Below, in pieces: positions 14,201-26,200 of a stretch of 64,000 nt of DNA. The stretch's first letter is position 1. Each line of letters opens with the position of its first letter. The translations under genes were made by a program, and so were the position numbers. Under the pieces are notes generated by a model that had not been told where the DNA came from, did not search any database, and saw only the letters and a list, made by a program, of their open reading frames with translations. The stretch is from Cladopsammia gracilis (taxonomy: Eukaryota; Cnidaria; Anthozoa; Scleractinia; Dendrophylliidae): the NCBI GenBank assembly GCA_022457155.1, contig JAJGOT010000053.1, positions 701,001 to 765,000 of the forward strand. The letters are read 5' to 3'.

Positions 14201-17200
14201 GATCACTTGGAATTGATAAAATTTTTGGTAAAGGAATTAATATTCCATCTGAATATTTATCTAAATTGATGAGTCTTAAAAAAGAATTAACAAAAAAACA
14301 AATTGATGATTTAAATAAAGCTAAACAAAAAGGTGGAGCATTATATTTTAAACCAACACAAAGACAAATTGAAGGAGGATTTTTAGGTACTCTAGCTGCA
14401 ATTGGTATTCCTATGGCTATAGAATTAGCATCAAAAATATTTGGAAAAGGATTACAAGTTCCAAGAAAAGGAAAAGGAAAAGGAAAAGGATTACAAGTAC
14501 CAATAGCAGGAAAAGGAAAAGGAAAAGGAAAAGGATTACAAGTAAGTGCTAGACCAGGAATGATACCTTATCAACCACCACCATTTTTTGGAACATGGGA
14601 ACAACAAGGGAAAGGTAAAAAAAAAAAAGGACAAGGATTATTACTAGGATCGAACAGTCCATTCAACCAAATTCCAGTATTAGGAGCAATACTTTAAAAC
14701 CTATTTTCAAAGATATTCCTCTCAGTAATTTTGATCTTTTAGAATATATAGATTATCTTAAGATACCAAATTTTAAAGGAATTTTTTCTAGAGACTCAAT
14801 TGATCATTTTCATGAAAAAGGATGTTGTATAATTAATCTTGATGATAAAGTAGGACAAGGAACTCATTGGGTTGCAGAATTCATAAAACCACCATATATT
14901 TACTATTTCGATTCTTTTTCACTTCCACCACCATTAGAAATTATAGATCATGCAAAAAGATTAAACCTAGGTTTTATTTATAATAAAGGTTATCCAATTC
15001 AAGATATCTATTCTGTTAGATGTGGTTATTACTGTTTATATTTTCTTGATAATATTTATAAGAAATCTTTTTATAATCTTTTAAAAGTTTTTAAAATTGA
15101 TGATCAACAATATAATGAAAAGTTTATAAAAAATTATTTTATATAAGTTATTAAATAAAATGATTCAGAATAGAGTATTAGTTTTTAAAAGTCTTGATGC
15201 TAAAAAAAAAATCCATCAAATAAACCAGGTAATTTTACTCTAAAATTTACTCCTGAATTGAAATTGGATCCAAACACTACTCATTATTTAGCATTAGACC
15301 ATCTTTCTATGACTGCTAGTTGGCATAATATTAGACCTGAATATCAAAACAATGAATTGAAAATATCAAAAGATAAAGGTAAAACTTATATAACAATTGT
15401 ATTTCCATCAGGTATTTATGATTATCAAGATATAAATACTCTTATTCAAAAAAGAATTGGTAAACTTGGAAATACAGAAAATTATGGTATTAATATACTT
15501 TTTGATCTTACAACATATAAAGTATTTATTGCTCTTAATGAAAATTATTACATTGATTTTTCTAATAGTGGTAATTTTGGTAAATTATTAGGATTTGAAA
15601 AGAAAGTTTTAAAGAAGAGTGCATATGGAAAGAATTTTCCTAATATTAGTAATGATATTGATAATTTATATATTAGAACTAGTTTATTATCTGATAGTAT
15701 TATCTCAGGAAAACGATCAAATGTATTATATACATTTTCAACTAATACAAAAACAAGATCATTACCATTTGAAATTCAACCTATAAATTACTTATGGAAT
15801 AGAATGAATAGAAATGAAATTTTTGAAGTGAAATTTTATATTACAGATGACCAAGATAGAGAAGTTGATTTGAATGATATTGATATAAGTTTGACTGTTG
15901 TTATTGGTGAAAGAAATTAATAAATTGTATAAATAAAAATGGAAAGACGAATAAGAAATTATGATACTGGTGAAGATTATTATACAGATACAGAGACAAA
16001 AGGTGGTGGTGTTTTTGATGTATTGAGTAATATTGGAGCTAAACTTACTGGAAAAACTGCATCTAAACTTGCTTCAAAAGCAGCAGAAAAATTAGTAGAA
16101 AAAGGTTCTGAAAAGATTGGTGAGAAAACTGGACAATTAATTGGTGAAACGATTTATGATAAATTTAAACCTAAACCTAAATCATCAAAAAAGAAAGAGA
16201 AGAAACTTGAAATTGAAACTATACCAGAAGAACTTATTCCTGAAATTCAAGATTATGTAATACCACAAAAAGAAAATCCACCGAAAGAAGATAAAGGTGA
16301 AAAAATTGTTAAACTTTTACAAAAAAATAATGATAAATATTCTTATGTCAAAGATGTTTATAAAGATCTTCTTTAAAAAAATTTTTTATATAATCTTAAA
16401 ATAAAATGAATGGAAATTTTAGAAGCCCGAATTTAGTAAAGAGATATGAATATACTTGTTATGATTTGGAAACACCATTGAATGCTAATGTTCCAAATAA
16501 TGTTAATCAAGTAAAGGATAATTATAGATTCACAGTTGATAATTCATCAGAAGCTAATCCAATTGATTGGTATAATGCTTATTTAGAAGTTAAGTTTAAA
16601 CTTGTAACCCTTGCTGATAGTACAGCTGGAATAACAGCAGGAACTGGTGCTGATACAACTTATTGTACAACAACTAATGGACATACTTTCATTAATGAAC
16701 TCCAAGTTGAATGTAATGGAATAACTGTATATAATAATACAAGAGCTAATGAAACATCAAATGTTTTATCTCTTTTAAAATATACCAAAAGTTATGCGGA
16801 TACAGTTGGGAAAGATCAATTTTTCTATATAGACTCATCTACAGGAACTGCACTACCAGTCGCAGGTGCTTTATATAATGAAGGTTATGCTGAACGGAAA
16901 AAATTAACAGATGCTGCAAGTGAAACTGTTTTTTCTATTCCTCTGAATTTATACAGTTATTTTGCAGCTTTCAAAAATAATCTTCATCCTAATATCAAAA
17001 TGAATATTTTATTAAAACTAGAAGATGATGCTAATATTATTTTTAGACATGCTAATGCTCCAAATTCAAAAGTCATTATCACTAATTTACGATTATGGTG
17101 TCCGAAAATTATTTTTAATGGAGAAGGAATGAAGTTGTATCTTGAAAATTATTTAAAACCAAAAAAGTGGACTTACTTGAGAGAACATAGTGAAATATTA

Positions 17201-20200
17201 CAAACAACATCAACTCAGAGCTACTTTCGTATAACTACAGGAATTAGAAGACCAAGACATGTTTTTATTTGGGTGGTTCCTACAGCAAGTTATGGATCTC
17301 AAACAGGAAATATCTTTACTTTTAAAACATTTTCTATTGGTACAGGTGGTCGTAATTTTACTAGAGTACAATTAGAAGTAAACAATAGTATATACTATCC
17401 TCAATTAGAATTGACATCAAAAGAAGAAACAAGACTTTATAGAACATTAATGTCATATTCTTCAGCTTATAATGATTTACTAAGTGGACCAATAATTGAT
17501 AGAACAAATTTCAAAAATATTTTTGGGATTTTATATTTTGATCTTAGAAATCAAGATGAAGATGTTAAAGATGGTGTTGTTTCACTAACTTTTAGATATG
17601 AGATAGATGGTGCTCCAGGTAGTAATTATACAATAAATGCTTTGGTTTTACATGAAAAAGAAATTGAATTATACACTTCATCTGGAAAAATGCTTATAAA
17701 AGCATAAAAAGTTATATAATCTTTTTTGATTTTAATACTAATTGAAGTATTAAAATCTAAGACTTTACCCATTTATTATACATTTTTTCATGTAATTTTT
17801 TATCAATAGCTCCTATTCTTAATAATTCATCATTGATTTGTGAAATATCATTTTTTATAACTGGTGAATTATTCCCAGCAGTTATTGAACCGATTAATAC
17901 TTTTAATCTATCTGCTAATTCTTTTGGATCTTTATAATAAGTAACACTTGATCCAACCATTTTAGATTTTCCTGATGATTTATGAGGTGGCATATTACTT
18001 AACGTATTTAAATCATTAAAGATTTTTACAGCATTCATTGAATATTTTGTTTTAGGATTGTATCTCTTTGTTAATAGGCTTATAAGAGATTTATCAGCAT
18101 CTGCTTCATAAATTAATTTACCTCCACGATAAGCATTCAGTTTTAAATTTTTCATTAAGTTTGGTAAATCAATCATTAATCCACCATATTGATTATTTTG
18201 AATTTTATAAGCATTTCTTCTTGGTTGTTTATATCTTCTTTTTCCTAAACCTTGACCTTTTATTCCACGACTTAATTCAATTATTATCAATCTTTCTTTA
18301 AAAGTATTTAAAAGATTAAACTCTTTTATTTTTTCTAAAGTATCTGGTTTAGGATTTTTTGCTTTGGGTTCAGCTTTTTTAATACCATTTTCATCTGTTG
18401 AAATATCAGCTATATTTGATGAGACTTTTAATTCTTTAATTACATTATTAACATCTTTTATATAATCACTAATATTTTCAATATCTTTAAAAGTTGAAGG
18501 TAAATTATAACCATATTTATCTAATATATCAACTGATTCTTTATTATGAAAGTGTGTATCCAAATCATATTTTTCTATTGATGATTTTGTAAGTTTTTCT
18601 GATGTTTCATCTTCATCTTCATCTTCATCTTCAATTTCAGTATCTAATAATGATTTTGATGTAGAAGGTTTATCTTCTAATTCTATAAGATTTTTTCCAG
18701 TAGCTAATGTTAATTGATTTAAACCACTAGTAATAGCTAATTGATTTTCTTTCAACTGTTCAATCATTTTATCTTGTTTTTCATCTGTCTTCTTCTGTTG
18801 TTCAACCAACGTTTCTTTTAAAGGTTCTCTTAAAGTTTTATAATATTCACTCATAACAACATCACGGATTTTACCTTGATCTTTCACTTCATTTTTAGCT
18901 GCAGTAACAGCTTTAGCTATTTTATATCCTTTATATTCTGAATCTGCATACTTTTTGATATTTTCTAAATTCATTTTTATTATAAGATTATATAATTATC
19001 TATAGAATTAACATTTAATTTTATTCAAATTATCTAGCATTATAATAAAATAAGTATGAAAATCCCAAATTATGATTCGAATCAAAAAACAAAGTCTAAA
19101 AAACTATGTGATTTCTTAGATGAAGATTTTAGAATGCTTATTGCTGGTCAAACCCGATGTGGAAAAACAAATACTCTAATGCATATGATAAGATCCCCAT
19201 TAGTTTACTATGATAAAATTTATTATTATGGTCCTAATCATAATCAAGAAAAATTACAAGATCTTAAAAAAATAATGTCTAGAATTAGTGAAAAAGTTGG
19301 ATACACTGTTTTAGAATTTCCAGAAGATATAATGGAAACAACAGAATATCCAGAAGATAATAGAAAAATTGTTGTATTTGACGATCTTGTTAATGCTACA
19401 GATGGAATTCAGAAAAAAATAGCAAATCATTATACTGATGGAAGACATCATGGAATTAGTCCTATTTATCTAAGTCAGAGTTATTATGATGTACCCTCAA
19501 AATTAAGATTAAATTGTTCTCATATGATATTATATCCACCTGTGAGTAAAAATCATTTGAATCTTATTGCAAAAGAAAATTTGATTGATCCAAATCTTTT
19601 TAATAAACTTAGACCTTATGAATTCTTGTTTTTAGATAAAGAACAAAAATCAGTTACTAAGAATTTTGATGAAAAAATATAATTATAAAATAAAAATGGG
19701 AATATTCAATAATATCAATCAATACACTAATATTGATATCAATGAATATATTAGACAAGTCAGTCAAGAAATACATGCAAGTACAGGAATGAAATTGGAT
19801 GCTAACAATAATTATGATATTGAACAAAAACGATTAGTAAATCTTGGAGAAGGTATTAATTCTTCTGATGCTATAACTAAACATCAACTTGATACTGGAT
19901 TAGCAACAAAACCAAATCCTACTGATGTTATTCTTGTCGATGGATCAACTCATATGACTGGTGATCTTGATTTAAGAGGAAATAAATTAATTCTTCCTGG
20001 TGAAATTGATATGGATAGGAAATTAATTACGAATTTGGAAACAGATCGTAATGATGATAAATCAGCTGTGAATATGGAGACTTTAAAGAATTATCATCCT
20101 ACTGTACCAAGTCATACTCATGATGTTATAAAAAACATAGATATGAAAGATAGTTTCAACGTTTTAAAAAGCAAACCTCAAAGTTATGATTATTTACAAA

Positions 20201-23200
20201 CAAATCAAAATAATTTAATTTCTTATAGTGATGCAAATAATATTTTCTTAAATCGTAAAGAAGAAAATCCAATGGAAGATCATCTAAATATGGATTTTCA
20301 TGCTATAACAAATATTCAATCAGCAGGTGATAATGATGCTTTTTCTTTGTTTTATGGAAAAAGTATTTTTTTAACATTAAATGGAGGTAGATATTATGAT
20401 GCAAAAAATACAAGAATAATAAATTTAACAACTCCAAGAGGTGATAAAGATGCAGCTAATAAAGAATATGTTGATGGAAGAATTAGTGGTATTCCTCATA
20501 CACAAAATATAAGTGCAAATATTGATTTGAAAGAACTTTATAATGTTATTCAAAGTAAACAACAAAATTTTAGTTATTTAACACAAAATTATAACAATTT
20601 AGTTTCCTATAACGATGTAAAGGATATTTTCTTATCACGTAAAGAAGTCTCTCCAATGGAAAATGATATTGATATCAATAATCATAGAATATTTAATTTA
20701 TCAAAATTACCTACATTTGATCATGAAGTTGCAAATAAAGAATATGTAGATACTAAATTAAGTAATCCTGCAGATAAAGATCTAAATATGAATAATAAAA
20801 AGATTACTAATTTAGCAATTCCTACATATTATAAACATGCAGCTAATAAACAATATGTAGATCAAGAAACTGTAAAAATAAATAATCAAATACATCAATT
20901 AGATCTTCATAAATTAAGTAATCCTACAAATATTGATCTAAATATGAATAATAAAAAGATTACTAATTTAGCAACTCCAGTTTCAAGTGAAAAAAATTCT
21001 GCAGTAAATGTTTCATATTTAGAAAAATATGTAAGTGAATCTCATATCTCAGCATCCTCTCATCCAAAAGATGAATTCAGATATTTAATGTCTGATGTTA
21101 ATGAAAGTTCATCAGAAAGTAATATTACTGTAACTGGATTTACTAATTTAGATAAAAGTCCACATATTTTTAACAAAAAAGTTTATGATATGCTTCTTGA
21201 CATTAATTTTGAATATAAATATATTTCCAGATTAGGTTTTAATATGTATAAATTACCAGAAGGAGAATATACAATTTGCATTGAGTTTATTCCTGTCACA
21301 ATGCAAAATGTTAGTGTTAATGTTGTTTCGACAAGTTTAAATATTACTCAACAATCAACAAAAATTTTTCAAAAAGAAGGATATAGCAGATCCATAATTC
21401 ATATACATAAATGGCAAATTTCCCCACCTGAATATATAATGGTTGATTTAAAATGTGATGGATCAAAATCATCACCAATAGTAAAAGCACCTGCTTATTT
21501 GATTATTTATGGTGTAAAAAATTATGTTAATGATGTTGAATCAAGTGTTTATGATTCTCCTTTTATTTTTGAAAATCAGAAAATGGTGATGGAAACAGAT
21601 ATTGATATGAATAATCATGATATTAGTATTAAAAATCCAATAAAAGATGATCAACCTGTTAGTTTATCTTTTTTGAAATCATTAAGATCTCATTTTTTTA
21701 TAACTACTTATTTTAATAAATCAAAATCAAATAACCATCTATTTTTCAATTCAATATCAACTTCTTTATATATACCATTCAATTGTAAATTGGAATCAAT
21801 AGATTGTTTCTTTACTGAATTACATGTTTCAAGTCGATATTTTTATATAACATTGAAAGTATCTGATAGTAGAAATTCAAAAAGTTTGTCTTCAATTAAT
21901 GGAAATGATTATCAATATTTTAGAGATATCAATTTTCCATTAACTCGAACAAGTCATTTTTGGATTGCGATTAATAAAAGGGGAACTGATCAAATTGTAA
22001 ATGTTAACCAAATTACATTTACTCTTGTATTCAGTAAAAGTTTATTATAAACATTATAAATAAAAATGACAATCACAAGAATAAAATCATTAAGACACAA
22101 AGAACAAAAAGATATATTCGAATTTAATCATATTTCTTCAACTTTAGATCTTGAGAAAATCCAACAATTAAAGGATTTATACTCTTTTTATCATAAAAAA
22201 ACATGGATATATAAAAACAGTCAAAGTAAATATAAAAAAATAAATTATATTATGAATATTTCGTCTGTGTTACTAGCTTCAGTTGGTGTAATAACAGGTG
22301 GAATAACCTTAAACCCTATTATTTTAAGTGTTTTAACTGGAGCTGGAATAATAATAAAAACATATCATGAAATGAAAAATTACAAAGGTAAATTAGATAT
22401 GGTTAAATTTGGATTTACAACTTATGAAAAAGTGTTGACTAATTTACGAACAGCAATGAGAGGTGGTGAATTCGATTATCAGAAATTTATATCTGATATG
22501 AAACTTTTAGATCAAGAAATGATAGAATTAACACCTACTTCATCGAAGATTGAAAAGAAATACAATAAAAAGTTTAAGACGTAAGAAATTAATTAAAACC
22601 AGACTTGTTTTTTATTTCACGCTGTTATTTTAATTACAACCTTCCATGAAGTGAAAGCAGGTGTTAAATTATGAAATCTTAGATACAATTTATACTCACG
22701 TGATAACTTTTAACCATTCACAAAGTAACCCATAAATTAACCATTTGGTTAAAAATTTGGTTTTGGTTTTGGTTTTGGTTGAAAAGTTGGTTTATCTTAA
22801 ACATCTAAGATGCCTTCCACCGACGAACTGACTATGAGATTTGAAGCGACTTGTGAAAAAATTCAAGACTCAATTACAGTTATTGAAACCTATATGGGTG
22901 CTAAAGAAGAGTTCAAATTCAATTTCAATGAAGCGATATATAACCTTGCGGTTTTGGATATCAATGTGAGAGAGAATGAACTGAATAATTCTATTATCAT
23001 CCTTGAAGAGTACAAGAAGATTTTGAAATTAGAGAAATCCCGACGACGATTGCAAGGTGAGATTAATAAAACTCATGAAACTCACACTTTGAAGGAGGAA
23101 TTAAAGAAGAAACGTCAAAAACGGAAATTAGAAAGTAACCCATACAAGAAGAAGAAATGAAAATGAACTTATGACTGGACTGTATTAGAGATAGTTGTTT

Positions 23201-26200
23201 GTTTGTTGTTACTGAACTTGGACCATCTTCAAATATGTATCTTTTATCATCGAAGCAAGTCAATGACACTTTGTTCAGATAATAGCTTCCAAGTTGATGA
23301 TCTTTGCTTCGAATAGTTTTCATTTTATGAACACTTTTGCGAACTCATATGTAGCGTCTAGGTATCACGCTTTGTTACGTGATTGTATTCTTTTGATAAA
23401 GCGAGAACTGAGAGTTTAATCTCACAAATCTGTCTTGGACTGAGAGGTAAAAAAAATAAATCTTTTTTCAGTTTGTTTATATTTATGAAAGGGGAAATCC
23501 CTTCTGGAATATTCATGTGTAAAATCATTAAATATTCAACCATAGTCAAAACAAACTGCAGTCAACTTAGTAGTTAGGAAAATACATTCTCTAGAGCACC
23601 TCCCAAGGTACTATTTCCACATATTTTTATAATAATTCCCGATATCCATTTTTTTAAAAATCCCCAAAGTACATTTTTCTATCATTTTCTTGCGAATCCC
23701 GCGAGCGAGCCCGAAGGGCGAGCGAGCTCATACCTTTTTGAAATTTAAAGCAATTCAAGAATTTATTATATTTTCTGTAATTTTTTTTAAGTTATTGAAT
23801 TTTTTTCAATTTCTTCATTTTCTTTTATTTTTTCAATTTAAAAAACCTTTATTCCCGTTTGATTTATAGACTAAACACAATAAGGATATTAATTATATTT
23901 TATACGGAAATAAATTTTAAGTATTAAGTAAAGCCGTTTATTTAAGAATATTTTTATTAGACTTTTTTTTGATTCTCTTAAATAAATAGAAAAACAACGA
24001 TATAAACAAGAGTTACCGTATAAATTTTAATTATTTCCCTTTAAAAAAACTTTTTTTTCCATAAGAAATATTCCAATAATACAAAAAATTACAGTAATTT
24101 ATTAGGTCTTGATTTCCCTTTAAAATCAAAAAGCTATGACAGGGATTCGCAAGAAAATGATAGAAAAATGTACTTTGGGGATTTTTAAAAAAATGGATAT
24201 CGGGAATTATTATAAAAATATGTGGAAATAGTACCTTGGGAGGTGCTCTAGAGAATGTATTTTCCTAACTACTCTGGTGGGTACTCTATTAAACAATATA
24301 GTTTCCAACCCTGCATGTTCAAGTTAAATTATTTAATTAGCTTCAGGATCCCACTTGGGTTTGAATGACATGTTGATTGATTTGTTACTGCAATTTATAT
24401 TCATATCTTTCCCATTCCTTAGTCATAAACTCAAGTTAGCCTCCCATGGTTGTTGTACTTTAGTCATAATTATTCAAACTTTGAGTTGTCAGTCACCTTC
24501 ACTGCAGCTGCTGACTGTAATAGCCAGCTGCCAACCGTAATAGCCAGCTGCCAGCTGGAATAGCCAGCTGCCGTCCATAATAGCCAGCTGCTGGCCGTAA
24601 TAGCTAGCTGCCAGCCATAACAGTACTGATGACAGCCCAGATTCCTCACATGCAACTTCCTTGTAGTTTTGCGTCCTTTTCTCCTAAAATCCTGTCCCCT
24701 GTCCTCTTAGCTTCCTCTACAACTGTGGTGTTTATTTAGGGTAACAACTCACCACATGCTGCAAATTAGCCAGTTCTAAAGTTAGGTGGTATGAATCATA
24801 AAATCAGATTCTAAGATGTCACTGAAATGCTTGAAATGTTTGTTTTTATTAATTTCTCATTGACAGCTATAACAGGATGCTTAAAATTAAAAATCTCAGG
24901 TGGGAGTTTGGAACTGTTTTACCTGAAGATATCAAGTATAATTTATGTGAGCAGGAGGTAATTAATTATTAATTATTTTGTTTACTGATTAGATAACAAT
25001 ACCCTGATGCTACACCCTGAGGTCCAAACCCTTACCCTTTTATATATGTTTTTGACAGAAAAGGTAACCCTTTCATGTTACCTTCTATAGAAAATGGTAC
25101 CCCTTTCATATACCTACAGAAGAAACACTGCATCTCTTCACTATACACTTAAAATAAACTAATGGAACAATATCCACTGAAATCAGTTTTCCTACCCTTT
25201 TCTATACTTCAACTTGTGAAATCCCTGTCCTTTTATATACCTCCAGCCTAAAAAAAGGTACCCCTTTTGGGCGGAGCATCCCCTTATAGCCCATTATAGG
25301 GAGTACCCCTCCCCCCTCCCCCGGCACCCAACTTTTATCTGCTGTATACATTGTGGTTCAAATGTTTCTCTGGTTTTAAAATGTTCAAACCAGTTTGTCT
25401 TAATAATTTTTTTGTCGTAGATTATGGTAATGAACTGGTTTGAAGTGATAATGTAGCATTCGAAAAGTAAAGGTTGCAGTTTCTAGCATCCCCTATATAC
25501 CTTTTAAGTGAGCATGATTACTGGGCTATTTCTTTTTCCATGAAGCGTGATTAAGGCTTTTATTTTACTGGTTATTCATCTAATTTCAAGATCTTTTAAA
25601 AAGCTTGTGAATGCCCTGTTAGTCTGTTATTTTTGGGAGGGTTATTGCTTATAGAATTGCTAGAAATGCCCCTATAATTAAACTACTGACACTTCCCAGG
25701 AGGTTTTACTTTTGGGGAGTCGTTATTTTTGGACTTATGCAGTGTCCTATCCTAGTGGGCCAACTTTTCTAAAATGGATGCTGTTTGTATGATAAACAGA
25801 TTCAGTGGTTTACAAAGTACAACAAATCCCTTGCTACATACATGAGAACTGTTGGTCTAGATCTCACACAGGTAAAGTGTTTTTTGTTTGTTTTAAAAAT
25901 TATAGTGTCATGACTTGCACTATCCATTAGACAATATGTAGAAATCTCTCCCACAGTCAACTAGAAATGAAAAGCAGTGGTTTTTGAGACTTTTGATTAT
26001 ATAACACTTTTCTTGTAGTTTTATCTCATATCTGAATGGTACATTTGTAGATCTCTACGCAATTGATATATCAAAAACACATCCAAGTGAACATGATTTT
26101 TGCAGCCACACAGTAAAAAAAAAAACAATAATATCTGCAAGAGCTTTTTAAAAGGCACAGTGTCAGAACATGGAGGCCCTGATCCAACTTTTTCCAAGCT

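Larger units (their letters stand above)
4357..24273 (+). mobile_element. complete Maverick/Polinton (adintovirus-like) element
   Basis: The 19,917-bp element has 705-bp terminal inverted repeats, termini starting AGTAGTTAGG, and a 6-bp target duplication. It carries the full Polinton core: protein-primed-type family B polymerase, retroviral-type integrase, packaging ATPase, double jelly-roll capsid, penton-like protein and adenain-like protease. It also has a PLA2-domain protein typical of adintoviruses. Coding DNA is strongly AT-rich, unlike the host. I found only one clear mismatch between the two TIRs when comparing by eye, and most core frames are open, so insertion looks recent. The polymerase block (5168-11932) is on +, the integrase/PLA2 block (12009-13779) on -, and the virion block (13849-22584) mostly on +, with one conserved gene on - (17757-18974). 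Confidence 0.95.

Noticed and set aside
19666..19695. Upstream start of the fibre-like gene (TTG at 19666 or ATG at 19669)
   Set aside because: It lies inside the ATPase gene and lacks the TATAAATAAAA-type box, which stands directly before the ATG at 19696.
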